DNA of 64,000 nucleotides from Linyphia triangularis (lineage: Eukaryota; Arthropoda; Arachnida; Araneae; Linyphiidae). Below the pieces are notes generated by a model. It was not told where the DNA came from. It did not search any database and worked only from the letters and a program-made list of their open reading frames with translations. The DNA is taken from assembly GCA_963978545.1 (NCBI GenBank), contig OZ021721.1, positions 43,100,785-43,164,784 of the forward strand, read 5' to 3'. The first letter of the stretch is position 1. The number at the start of each line of letters is the position of its first letter. The translations under genes and the position numbers were made by a program. Below are positions 46,511 to 58,940 of the stretch, piece after piece.

Positions 46511-47591
46511 CATGGTGGTTAAAATTAAACTGAAGGTACTCAGAGGATCGTAGTTCTGGTTCTACTGAAGGGATCTGAATAAAATTTTAAATACATCTTC
46601 TGTAGATCATGCGGCAGATGTTTTCGTCAATAAGAATAATTTGAAATTTTGACTTCTTTGTACTTCTAAAACCATATGCAAATGAGTAATTTCACTTTAA
46701 AAGCGATAAGTATAGTTCGAAATCGATCCTCTGGATGTTGCACAGGAAAGAGGACGACGTGTAACTGAGCCGGTGAATGTGAAGGAAGCTGCAACTGCAA
46801 TGGCTGAAACATTTGCGAGTTCTTCAAATGCTACTGTAAAGTGGATGCTCAATAGCACGAGCACTTGACATTCCGCGGGCAATCGTACGCATGATTTTAC
46901 GCAAAATAATGAAGTTGTACCCTTACAAGATGCATTTAACATCTTGCAACATTTGAAGAGGTACTCGGCACGTCTTGATTTTGCCTTGTGTTTTCTGACA
47001 AGGATGCAAGTGGATGAGTTCTTGCAATCACTTAGATGGTGCTGTGAAGACACAGAATTGTCGCATATATGATTCCACCAATCCTTATGCCGTGCAACAG
47101 CAGCCAGTACATTCTAAATCTCCTGATCTGGTCAGCAAGATCCTCGTATCTGAACTCTTGTGACTTCTGGCTGGGAGTTTTCTCAAAGATCGTGTTTATC
47201 AAGGACGTGCAATTAATAAAGGGAACTTGAAAATCAGCAATCAGCATCTTCCACCATGTCTCCATCATTTCTACTGATACGTTGAGTGCGGACGGTGTTA
47301 ACGTGGTTGTACGCTTTCAGCATCTTGTTGACTAACAAAGTTTGCACATATAACACGTAGGTGAATAAATAAATAAAATATTCAATTGTTCTTTGATTTT
47401 TCTACAGTTATCCTACTTTTTACATCGTTACAGCGCCGCCTATTGATAACGTTTGGAACTATATTTCTCGAACGGCTGATAGAAACCTCGATCGCATGAT
47501 CTACATAACATATAAAGTTTCATTCGAATTCGTTTAGTAGAACTGGAGTTACGAGCCTCTGAGTACCATCATTTTAATTTTAACCACCTTG
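46511..47591 (+). mobile_element. Decayed mariner-type transposon with TA duplication
   Basis: Left end CATGGTGGTTAAAATTAAAC; the right end read inward is CAAGGTGGTTAAAATTAAAA, and similarity continues for about 55 bp (GGTACTCAGAGG). A weaker match appears at about 100 bp (TGTAGATCATGCG). TA flanks at 46509-46510 and 47592-47593 complete the structure. The 1081-bp body holds a frameshifted transposase remnant on the plus strand and an AT-rich 3' leader after it. It is non-autonomous. Confidence 0.85.
46736..47335 (+). pseudogene. Mariner-type transposase pseudogene, core largely deleted
   Basis: In order: GRRVTEPVNVKEAATAMAET; ARALDIPRAIVRMILRKIMK then LYPYK (the second helix-turn-helix and the YPYK signature); after a frameshift, ILQHLKRYSARLDFALCFLT then RMQVDE; a gap; TQNCRIYDSTNPYAVQQQPV then HSKS, which resembles the strand after the first catalytic Asp; and finally DGVNVVVRFQHLVD with a stop at 47333-47335, matching the usual transposase C-terminus. 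At least three frameshifts and several stops are visible. The segment with the first Asp (WSDE) and the region with the second and third acidic residues are absent. The family belongs to the arthropod elements with YPYK-type N-termini, but the catalytic spacing cannot be determined. Confidence 0.7.
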
Positions 47592-47599
47592 TATTTAGT

Positions 47600-49970
47600 G
47601 ATAAATGAACATATTGACAGAATTTGGCTCTTTAAACAAGCATCCTGTAGAATGGTGTTGTTAATATATAAGATGATGTTTTGCACCACTTATACTGGCT
47701 ACGTACAGCTAGAATTTTTAAACATAATTAGATTTCCCCCTGAACTTTGGTTATACGGCGGCGGAATTTTAATTTTTTAATTAGTTTTTTTAATTAACTT
47801 TTAATTTTCGGTCGTAATGTGAATCCCACTGAGAGCAAAAATTGTTATTTGCTTTTTAGTTGTTATTTAAGACGACTCTGAGTGAACAGCAGTTTCGACG
47901 ATTCTGGAATTCATTTGGAAGCTGAATATACATAAGTAATAAAAAATCTTTAATTTTGTAAGTGCCCACCAGAATTTTAAAATTTTCTTTAGTTTTTTAG
48001 TAAATTTTTAAAGTTGAAAAAAAAAGTTTTTCCACATTGGCGTAATGCTATTTCTATGGGAGTAAAAATTCAAAGGCGTTAAAAATGCTAAGAGAATAAA
48101 AGGATGTAACTGAAATTTATGACTTATACTTAAATAGTTTCTTGCCTCTAATTTACAATCGGACAGTTAGAATGTTAAAATTTTAATTATTTTCTTCCTT
48201 ATTCATTTTTATATTAATGGCATATCAATGAAGAATTTCACGCTACCCAGGCAGCACAGCGGTATTGGCTAATGTCGGAAACTGGGGTTCTGGGAGATTG
48301 GCCAGTCCATGCTGTATCTCGAGCATCATTCCAAAATACCCAATTTTCTTAAGAATAAACTTGCCAAAACCATCACAAAACAAATTTTTTATCCCATCGT
48401 CTTTTATTGTAACACTATATTTCAATTTTAAAACTGTGCATCGACATTTCAAAATTTCCAGTATATTTTACTCAGCTGGGCGAAATTGGCCAAGATCCGT
48501 AGTAATGGCCAGTCTACAACGGTTCACATTGGGATCGTCCAGAGTTGAGCCAAAATTCTTATGATAAAAAAATTATTGATGGATGATTGAAAATTAAATT
48601 TTAACAATTTCTTTTAAGAGAGCTACATTATTTTTTTAACCTCTCTCCGCTGTGCTTACCGAAGCTTATGACGTCAGATAAATAAGTCAGCTAGGAGAAG
48701 GGGGGGGGGGAGGAGTATTTTTGTAGTATTTCCTTTTTCGGTCGAATTTGCAAAAATTCAAATTTGTTCAATGGGAGTCACAATTTCAAACATTCATTAC
48801 GTTTTTAGTTTTTTTAGTATTGAATAGCATGCATAAATTCCATTATCATTGAAAAGGAAGATATTTTTTAAAAATGGCAACATCACGCTGTTTGTTATGA
48901 TAGATCGTACGCCAATGCTATTCAGATTTTTCCGCTTTCATAACGATGAAAAGGTCCACGATTTTGACGATGGGTTTGCTTAACAAATAATCTTGTAGCT
49001 AGGAAAGCGATTCTTAGCTAGTGTATATTTTTATATTAAAAAATTTGGATTGCAGTTTTCCAAAACGTGTTCAAGTACACACTGATACAGAGCTTGAACG
49101 TTGCCGGGCACACGTCTGCTCAGCAAACACAGACGGAGGTTGGGGAACTTGTGAGCAGGGGGGGCAGCTCACTTGTCTATTAAAGTTTAGGCCTTTCTTT
49201 TAAAACCTTTATCATAAAATTGGTTGAATTATTTGAAGCGGTAAAGTCGTCATTTTGCTTAATGAATTAAAGCTCTATTTTAGCGGCACGTTAAATATAT
49301 ATCGATATTCTTACGAAATTTTTATGATGCTTGTTACTTAAAAGTAAATGATAGACAAAGATACATTTAGGCGTTTCATACTTTGGCATTTTTTTTTTTA
49401 CCAAAAAGCAGGTAATCCAAAAGAAACAGACTTTTAAAAATTATTATTTTTGAAAGTTTAAAACCAGGACGCTGCGGTATTCACAAAAATGTTAAAAAAA
49501 CATTCCCCTTCAAAAAAGACTATATATTTACCAACATTTAACTGATTAGCGATTAAATTCTTAAACAATGCCAACTATTTTTCTTCGTTGATAAAAAAAC
49601 ATAATTTTTGTTTTGAGAATTTCTGTGAAAACTGCACACACTGCACTCAATTCTTCATGAATTAGTGATTTTTTAAAGAATATGTTCTGTTATTTTTATT
49701 ATCGCCTTGTATAATGGTATAACCTTTAAAAACTTGTTTCAACTTTAATTGACTATACATTTAGACTGTTGCATTTTGGCTAAGTCAGTTTTGTTATAGT
49801 GCCAACCCAAATAAGATAAAAGCATTTTGAAACATTTAAAGAACAGCACGTACCAAGGACACCTGTTTAGCGAAAACCACTATTTTATTATGATCGATAT
49901 TGTCTGTTTCTCAGAATAGTTCCCGAACAATAGTCTAGATGGTGGTGGTTGCTATAGAAACAACACTCGC
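47600..49970. other. AT-rich DNA with a possible worn repeat at 48.24-48.56 kb
   Basis: GCTACCCAGGCAGCACAGCG at 48242 and two GGCCA-containing blocks (TTGGCCAGTCCATGCTG, TTGGCCAAGATCCG) give a mobile-element feel, but no paired ends were found. The G11 run at 48700 follows. The 99-codon plus frame here and its minus-strand partner look accidental. Confidence 0.3.
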
Positions 49971-49974
49971 CGAT

Positions 49975-50150
49975 TTGGAATAAGAGTGAGGCATGCTGGA
50001 AATTGGCGACCTAAAAGGTTACAATACAGTTTTCGTATTAGGGTTAGGCATGGATGTTCGTTGTGGTTGGGAATCCACATTAAGCTGTAGGTCCCGGCCA
50101 GATTAGTCGTCATTGTGCATAAAAATAGGTCGTTGAGCGTACATAAATTC
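49975..50150 (+). repeat. SINE-like repeat (family B), best preserved
   Basis: Reads TTAGGCATGGATGTTCGTTG, TGGTTGGGAATCCACATTAA, GCTGTAGGTCCCGGCCAGAT, TAGTCGTCATTGTGCATAAA, AATAGGTCGTTGAGCGTACA. The upstream part (GGCGACCTAAAAGGTTAC) may be the head or unrelated flank. Confidence 0.6.
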
Positions 50151-50399
50151 ATTTTGAAATTTATAAAGTATTACCAATTCACCATCAAGGTGTTCATGAA
50201 GTTAATGTTGATGTCTTTCTCTTGGAATTCTCGGTGGAAAATTAACCTTATCTTGTTTCCATGGCAGCAGATAAAGCTAGACAACGTGACGGGAACTATT
50301 CTTATGATAGAAAAGCAGTATGTCTTTCTTTTCCAACACCCATTCAGCAAAAAATATTTCGTGAAATTGCGAGTAGTTACTGGGCTTTGAATGCTTGAC

Positions 50400-52960
50400 C
50401 ATCATTGCTTGAATTTATTATTTAGATTTTATAATTAATATGATAACATGCTTTGAGGCATCAGTATATTTAAAAATTGTATTTTATTAGGAAAGTGGAG
50501 CTGATATATTTCCCTTTATTTTAAGTACAAAGTTTGTTAAAAAATCTCAAGTATGTAACCAAGATTAAAGAAATAAAATTTATTTTAATAGGTGATATAA
50601 TCTTTAAATATAGACGGAGATAGAGAAGTGTTCAATTAAACCTGAAGCTACTTTTGCATCACATCGTTTTTTATTATCTCATTCAAACGAGTGTTTGAAT
50701 AAGAGATCTTAAAAAAAAATAATCCTATTCAGAACATGCGGTAAAAACTGCAGTTTTATTTTTGAAATTATTTTACCTTCTTAATTCATACTTCTAATGC
50801 ATGAATAAGTAATTTCTTAGTTATTTCAGACCTCACCATGAATATTTTTTCAAAGATCATTCATTTTGAAACATTGAATTAGATATTTTCATGACCTGAA
50901 GCTATATTTCCATCTCTCTTTTTTTTTTTTTAAGTAAAAAATGAATTTTCATTTTATTAAGTGGGCTTCTATTCCTAGTGGGAAATGGTAAGAAATCTTT
51001 TTCTTGAAAAATGCAATTTTAATTTCTTTTAAAAAAAAGTGCACATTCTCTTTTGGTAATGAAATTGTTAATTAACTTCTAATATGACTAAAAACTTATA
51101 TTCAGTGAGAAAAATCGTTTGGCGTGTTGGCATTTGGTTTTCTAACGTAGTGTTTTTCTTACCATTAAATTTATATAATGATTTTTCTTAAAAAATACTT
51201 TCATTCTTTAGTTTATTTATCAAATGTCATGCAATGGTAATAATTCCTTTCCAAAAAATTTACTTTTCATGAAGAAAATAATTAAAAACCTTAAAGTGGC
51301 TAAATTTTTAAAATCTATTTTAAAATAAGTAGATTGCTCAAACGAGTTTTTTATTTGAAATCAATTTTTTTATTGAAATGAAAAAATATGTTGGTGAATT
51401 ATTAGTAAGTATATACTTTCAATGACTATTTTTCTAAGCAATGTTTCTTTTCTTTTGAAAGAAGTAATTAAGACTAATTGAGAAAAAATCTTTACATAAA
51501 CCATTTTTTTTTGATAAATCACTCAATACGATTTTTGGTATTGTAAATATTTATACTAGGGGCGAGAAAAGACCATACCGTACTTAAAAATAAATTTAGA
51601 TTCTTCGATGGACTTATAAGAGTGTGATTTGCACTAAAATGATTTTATAGTCATAAGTTAAAAAAATATGAAGGGGAGTTCAAAACTTTACAAATAGGTG
51701 GCGCAGCAGGAAAGTAAGATTTGCAAGTCATATTCTTTGGATTTAGGATTAAGATGTTTTACTCTAGTTAGTAATTATGACCATGCATTGCGTACGTTTG
51801 TTATTTAGAAATAAAATCCATTTTTTCAAAGGAAAACATGCGGCCAGCATCAAAGAACTGAGACAAGAATCGAAGAATATTTGACTCGACCGCAATATAT
51901 GTTTAACAAATACGTCCACTGAATTTGAATATCGTTTGAATGGGATTTGAACTACGGAGTTTTATAATGTTATTTCTTATTGACATTTTGTAAATTTCTA
52001 AAATTTATGCTATGTTATATTAGCTATGTTAGCCTTATTTCATGTGTGTTAAACAGCGCTAACTGTATGTGTCGTTTAAATTTTTTTTTTCAAGATAAAT
52101 ATTTATAAATTCTTTAACTTTACAAACATTTTTGTACAAACTTCAGTCTTATGAGGCAATTGGTGAATTTTATATTGATTTTTTAAGTGCGGAATGGAAT
52201 TTTCATCCATTCTCCGAATCCTTTCTAGGTGATAGAGAACTTCATTCTCAATGAAACTGCAAAGGCACGCCCTTTAACTGAACTTTGAAAAAGAATGATG
52301 GACATTCCTTAAAACGTAGACTCTAGACTTGGCTAAATTTTTTATCACACAAAGAAGCTGCAGAAAATTAGAAGTAAAATACAATTTCCATGACTTCGGG
52401 GGTTTTAGAGTAATTTTTCCCCATGTTTCTTTGTTCAACAATTACATTGTTAGTTTAATTCTACATATGAAACAACACGATGACAAAACAATTAGGGCTC
52501 TGGATGTTGTAGAAATGAGCCATGAAGAGTTGAAAATCGAGTGAACTATGTCAATATAATAAACATTTGTAGGTTCTGTCAATTTGTCCTTGACTTGGCG
52601 ACGGAATATTGCCGCCGTTCATACATTGAAAGTAACACACAATGAAGAATGAAAGTAATCTATAAATAAAAAGTACTTCTTTTGTTTATTCTTTAGCATG
52701 ATTGACTTCTCTAAGTCAGAAAGCATCAAACAGACCAATATTTTGGTTTGATTGGAATCAATTGGGTTTCACTATGGTAAATAATTTTACCTGATCCTTT
52801 ATTTAGCTCATTTCTCGGGTGGTAATTAAATGTTTTATTTGGGAGAACGAAAGTTGAGTTAGTTGACGAGCGCTCAAACTCATATATGTTTACTTTCCTA
52901 TGCTTTCATGAATTATATAATGAAGCTATGTTCATCACACTGGAAATTCAAGGAGTTGGA
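50400..52960. other. AT-rich intergenic DNA, nothing recognised
   Basis: A 71-codon frame at 52329 has no motif. AAATAGGTGGCGCAGCAGG at 51693 is a short block of a type often seen in transposon leaders. Confidence 0.4.
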
Positions 52961-52969
52961 GACTCCGAA

Positions 52970-53260
52970 AACAATATTACAACCCCCTCCCCCGCCTGTC
53001 TTGCCAGCTACACCATCGGGGACTCGGTGTCTGAGTTAACAACAACGAAAAGAATACAACGTATATCCAGTTGTCAGGGAAGCCAGACATGGCGACGTTT
53101 CTGACATTTTCACGACAGGCAAGGAAGGATTTAGGACACCTACAAGCCGCCACTACAGAAGTCGCCACCTCACTATACAGAGCATACGAGAGCGTATAAG
53201 TCACATCCTTCTCATTCTTAGATGTGTCCAATTGAAAGTATTGAATACACTTCCCTTCCG
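52970..53260. other. GC-richer block of unknown nature
   Basis: Begins with a C-rich CCCCCTCCCCCGCCTGTCTT and continues at above-background GC to about 53260. Two short overlapping frames (72 codons on plus, 84 on minus) show no known motif. A solo LTR or an exon are possibilities I cannot separate. Confidence 0.3.
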
Positions 53261-54003
53261 TCCAACCAATAAGTGAGTTTTTAAAACGTTAGAAAAGTCA
53301 AAGCAAGAAGACTCTTTTTTCTTCTTGATTATTGCTTTCTTGCTACAGGGACCACTGAAACGTACTGTCAGGACATGACAGAGTCCTTTATTTTTTGAAC
53401 TCTAATTTTCTGATTCCGACCGAAATAGGTGGAGAACCTGTACAACAAGACAGATCTGGAGTAAGTCTTGTTTGCTTGTAATCTTGTAACGCAATTAATT
53501 AATTAAATGAGTTGTTTAAATCTTAAACAAGCTGATGTTATTCCCTTGACTTTATTTTTCTATTCTAAATTTTGGCAGTTTAGGAGTGTATTAGATCTGG
53601 TGTTGTTATATATATGTTAATCCATTATACGAACTTTCAGGTTTCCGGTAGCGAAAACAATAAAAATGCAACTATTAAATTTATTTATCGCAGCCTGTCT
53701 CATGACAAAATATATTATAATTTATATCCATAAGATTAATAATATATCCATTACGGAGTTTTAATGATCTTATTTGATTAATTATTTAAATTTTTAAAAA
53801 ATGTCTTGCTATAAAAACAGTTACATTGTTTGTTAAGCAATTGTTAAAGCAATTTTATTATTTATTTATTAAAAGAAGTTTGACAACAGGAAAGAGTTTT
53901 TTCAAAGATAGGTTAGATTCTATTTCAGTGCGATTGGAAGACTGCAAGTTGGTTTATTAGTATTTTGCAAGAACTTTTAGTGGAAGTGGAAGACCTCAAA
54001 ATT

Positions 54004-54163
54004 TGACAGAATGCATTGCCATCGACATCGAATCTATCTTCCAAGTTTCATCCCGATTGGATGACGTCAAAGGGGTTAAATAAGTCTCCGCAGATTTTCC
54101 CGCCATCGACAGACATAACCACAAACAAAATAGATGTTAATATAAAGGATTTAAAAAAACACA
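54004..54163 (+). repeat. Family-C SINE 3' fragment
   Basis: GCCATCGACATCGAATCTAT, CCAAGTTTCATCCCGATTGG, AAGGGGTTAAATAAGTCTCC, GCAGATTTTCCCGCCATCGA and tail AATATAAAGGATTT match the 3' half of the 39393 copy. Confidence 0.6.
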
Positions 54164-55001
54164 CAATCTGACTCTCTTTATGAAGTCAATGTATTTTTCA
54201 TATAATTGAAAATAAAATTAGATTTCTTTCACTCGTAATATATTTTAAGGCACAACAAACCATATTATTATACTTTGATAAAAAAAAAGTGAGACAAATA
54301 TATTTTTCTTTGATTTATTATTTCATGTTTTATTATTTTAAGAATTTAATCACCATTACGGAAAAATATAATTTACTTTTGCACAATTGGTTGTCATTAA
54401 ATTTTATTACAGCTCTGTAGAATACCAATTTTACATTTTGCAGTTATTCACTTATCTTTCACTTGGAAAAATCCATCGTGAGAATAATATTTTTCTTATA
54501 CACCCTAATTTCCATTTTCTAAATGCGAACTATTTTATTTTCTATTATTATCTATTTGTGTCAACCTACTTTTGAGCTAATTTCCATGCAACACGGATGA
54601 ATTTATTTCACTACAAAGAGCTGATGTGAAAATTTCTCGACAAGTATTTTATTTTGAGTTTGCTTTATGGGAACATTAACACATTTTAAATAACATTAAT
54701 GAAGCAGAGTTCTCCAGATAATAAAATGATGCATATCTTTTATTCTCAATATCGATCTCTATTGACAGTAAAGGCAACTTGTTTTTTCGTAAATTTGGTA
54801 TTTATGAAATTTGATGTATGTTACATCAATTTCCATATCATATTATTTAGTGCAATTTATTTATCTCTTTTTGATATTACTCTTAGCCTAGTATTTCTTA
54901 AACCATTTTTATAAAATTTTGATTTCTGATCCTTATAAAAATTACCATTGTAAGTACGTTATACATGATAGTAGGGGTTATTTATATTTGAGGTATTAAA
55001 C

Positions 55002-55203
55002 GCCAGAACGGACCATCCCACAGCTGGATTTTTACTGTTTCTATCCCGATTCCTCAAAATTATTCACTCAAAATGAATCAAACATAGTTTAATTATGGTC
55101 AACTAAGTTGACCATTAGATAAACCACTTTCGTTCCGTTGTGACATGAATGGGAACGGGATAGAAACATCAAACAATCAAATTGAGGATGGTCCGTCCTG
55201 GTG
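55002..55203. mobile_element. Short MITE with about 50-bp inverted ends and central palindrome
   Basis: The left GCCAGAACGGACCATCC...TTTCTATCCCG mirrors the right CGGGATAGAAA...GGATGGTCCGTCCTGG. At the centre, 55095-55115 is a palindrome with two perfect 10-base arms (ATGGTCAACT / AGTTGACCAT) around one base. No convincing target duplication was found and there is no frame. Confidence 0.6.
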
Positions 55204-55209
55204 CGCAAC

Positions 55210-58200
55210 GCTTCATTTGCAGTAACTATCTACTGATTTTGAAATAAAAAATTCTAGCTGATGATAATAATGCTTTAAGATTTTGTCTCGTAGTCTTGGG
55301 GATTAAATTTGATAGCTATAACTTCAGATTGTCCTAAAATCTAAATATTTTGTATTGGCGGGCTTATCAAAAAGACTACCCATTGATAGTTTGTATGTTT
55401 TGTAAGTAGGGAAGATAAGGGAGGTTTGACCAATAGCTATGTTGAGAGGATTTTTTTTATACAATTTTTAGCATACAAATTCTAGCCTCAAACAGAAGTG
55501 TTCAAATATTTGTTCACTTTCGACTTCGAATAATTAATATTATAAATCTGTTAGCATTTTCTATCGCTCATTGGAAAAACAAGAGTATAGAATTTTTAGC
55601 CAAGTCTTCCTGTAAAAAGAAGGCTTGTCTTTTTCATGGTAAATATCTGCACAGTTAGTAAATACGTACAACGACATACATCAAAGCATGTTTCAATTCT
55701 TTTAATTTACGTATAAAACTGATGCATTTAGATAGTGGTTTCATTAATAATTAAAATTTAGAAAATTTAAATCAAAATTGGTAATAAGAAGAGTCCTTTT
55801 AATGATACAGCAACTGGGCATAGGTGCTGATAAATATCTTAAATATATAATTTTTAAGCAAATTAAACTTTTCAATGTCTTACCAATACTTATTCAGTAT
55901 TATGATTTTGAGTAAATGGCACTTTAAATTTATTTACATTGCTTTTATACTTTTTCATGACGCACTCCAGTATTTTCTTGTCTATATTTATTTGGTATCC
56001 CCACGAACACTATTGAAAGCTTCAGAAATACTAAGAATTGCATCCGAACCTAAGCGAAAAGCATCTTTGGCCTCCTTCTTTCTTCCTCTCTCTAATTTCT
56101 AGAATAAGTCGAATTATGCAACACTTGAAAATAATCTATACTATATATTTTGTATTGCATGAACTCCAAATTTTTTTAAATTCAAGTATTTCTTTTGATA
56201 AAACATATACTTTAAATAATAATTAAATAATAAGTCTGGTTAAAATATACAATAAGAGATGTTTGATAATATGGTAAAATCATATCAATTTTAAATTGTT
56301 TTTGTCATGTAGGGTTTATATTGAGTTAAAATTAATCTTTAATGCTTATTATTAGATAAAATTACAGACCTTATTTGTTTTTATATGACAAGGATGAGTC
56401 AGTTGCTTTAAGATGAATTTGAGAGCATTATCTGTTCCGTTACTTTTGCTTGCTCTAGACATTATCTGAGACAAATGTTACTCAGTTGCTATTCTAGTAC
56501 GTTTATTTATATATTCGTTAAGAATCGTCTAACGTTTGCATTAATTTTCTTAAAAAGTATTCTTTTGTAATAATGATCTCTCTCACGTTTGTGTTTTTAA
56601 ATATTTATTAATTATGATTGTTTTTTTTAGTATCGATGATTTTCACAGAAAAAATTAAAGCCTTCTTCAAGAATATTATCTAAATTTGGTATTTAAAATT
56701 CAAATGCCTCTGTAACCAAATAAAGAGTTACTCGAATAGAGGATAAACTTTGGACAATGCAGACTCTTAAACTCATTTTTTCTCTATTCTGGGTTTAGCA
56801 AAATTCAATCCTCTTTTATTTCTAGGTCATCTGTATTAACTGAAGTAAAAACTTTTCCTACAAAGCATATCATAGTTACAGTTTCCTTATGTTATTTTAG
56901 CCTCAAAATTCTTTCTCACAATACTTGGCAGCAGGAGCATATTGATTGAGAGGAATGGCCAATTTTAACAATTTCTTTTCTCTGCAAGAGAATTAAACTG
57001 AACGCCTTTCTGCTCCCAACATCACTTCTTTTCATTTTCTTTCTTTTTTCAGTTAATGGATATCTGCTTTTTCTTCTCCGTTCTCTTAACTTCTTCAAGA
57101 CATGCCAAGTTTAAGAGAAAAAGGCAAAAACACACAAATAAAAAGAGTTGGGTGGAAAGTATTGGCTTTTTAATTTTCTATTCGGAAAGATTAACATAAC
57201 GTGAATTGGTAACGCACCACTCCACCACCGCCTGAAACCTCATTTCATTCAGAATTTCGTTAGCCTTAATGACTATGTGACAAGGTGCAAACGCAGTTTC
57301 TTTCAATATATTATTCTCATATTGTTTCTAATCATTTCAGTTAAAAAAGGTTTGAATACTTAATTTAGGTAGGAGGGTGATCATTATTCCTGTAGAAATT
57401 TTGATAAAATGCCTTTAGTACGATCAGCTCATCTTTTTTAATGGCATGAGTAAATGATACGGCGATCTTAGAGCACTCTTAATTCTATATTAGCTAATGC
57501 GTCTCATTTCCTTAAGTTCTTCTAAGTTTTGGAGAAATGGGTAGGTTGTTCCGAAAATGAGCGAGCTACTTTTAAGTATATTTTGGGGAAAAAGGCGCTA
57601 ACTACTATAATCGAAGAAAATTTTACTCTTAAAATATTCTTATCAAACTTTGCATGTGTTTTTTTTCTTACCTTCCCAGTTCATTAATTTTACTCAACCG
57701 ACATCTATAATATTTTCGCAAGATTTCTGGTAAATCTAATATTGTTTAAAATTTTCATGAAAATGGAATATAGGTTTCAAAACCAAGTTACAGATTTCGA
57801 TATTTAAGATAAGTTAGTGGTGACTTCAAATAAAAGTACAATATTCGTCGATTGTTCATTTCTACAGAACACCTAAAAGCATTTGTTTTGCCGAAATATG
57901 GAGTGGGACAATTTTGCTTAATGTCTATATTTTAACCTAAAATGTCAAATTTGTTGACACAGGAAACGTGAAGTGTGTTTAAGATGGATTGAAAACGAAA
58001 TTTTCTGTAGTGCTTAAAATTTCGGTTAGTTGTGCATATCCTGTGCATATCCAAGATACCAAAGTTAGAGTTATCCAAGACACCAACACTAGGGATAAGG
58101 GTACTAATTTAAAAATATGTATTGATACTGTGCACCAAATCATTGTTGGAGAATTCATATGTCTCATCAACATTAGTAAATACACTTTACATTTTTGTTA

Positions 58201-58235
58201 AAAATTTTGAATGCTTATTCGAGATTTTAAACAAA
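55210..58235. other. AT-rich intergenic DNA, nothing recognised
   Basis: Only short chance frames; at 58035 the sequence TGCATATCC is doubled. No paired repeats seen. Confidence 0.4.
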
Positions 58236-58243
58236 TTATTTAA

Positions 58244-58940
58244 AGGGGTCTGGGACTCAAAATTCGAAAATCTTAATTTTTAGAATTATTTTTCTGAAAT
58301 TTTTTTTATTGAGTAATGAATGATGCTTTGATACTTGAAAAAATATTTTAAATTTTTAAATTCAACATTTTTTTTTTAAATTGAAAAACTGCAAAATTTT
58401 GGTATTTCCTAAATTTAATATATCTAAAAAACTTTTTTAAAAAATCACTTAATTTTTTCCATAAAATTACTTCTTATAATTCATATCAAAAATTGTCTTC
58501 TAAATTTTTCAATAAAGTAATTAGAAAAAAATTAAAAAAAATGTTTTGTGCAAAACCTGTATAAAATCCATGGCATGCTAAGCTAAAAAAACTTGAAAAA
58601 AAATAGTTAAATAAAAAAACATAATTACTGAAGACAAATTAAAGAAATATATATGAAAAATAATTGTGGAAAGTTTCATAGATTTATAATAAGTAGTTTT
58701 TAAGTTATATCAATTTAAACCCAAAAAAGAGAAAAAAAGCCATCACCGAGAAAAACAGTTCCAAAGCTTCATGATAACATGTCTGAGATACAGTTGTCAT
58801 GTAAAAAAAACTTAAATATTTTAAGTTCTACTAATGATGGAAACAAAATTTTTATGTCCTCTTATTCAAAAATATTTGTATTATTTTTTACAATAATAAT
58901 TTTTTTTGAGAATTTCACAAATTTTGAGTCCCAGACCCCC
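58244..58940. mobile_element. TTAA-flanked MITE with GGGGTCTGGGACTC ends
   Basis: TTAA at 58240-58243 and 58941-58944 surrounds ends AGGGGTCTGGGACTCAAAAT and, read inward from the right, GGGGGTCTGGGACTCAAAAT. The 697-bp interior is extremely A/T-rich, not palindromic beyond the ends, and contains no credible coding frame. Confidence 0.8.

Noticed and set aside
48265..48564. 99-codon plus-strand frame as a gene
   Set aside because: No motif, A/T-biased second half, and a comparable frame on the opposite strand.
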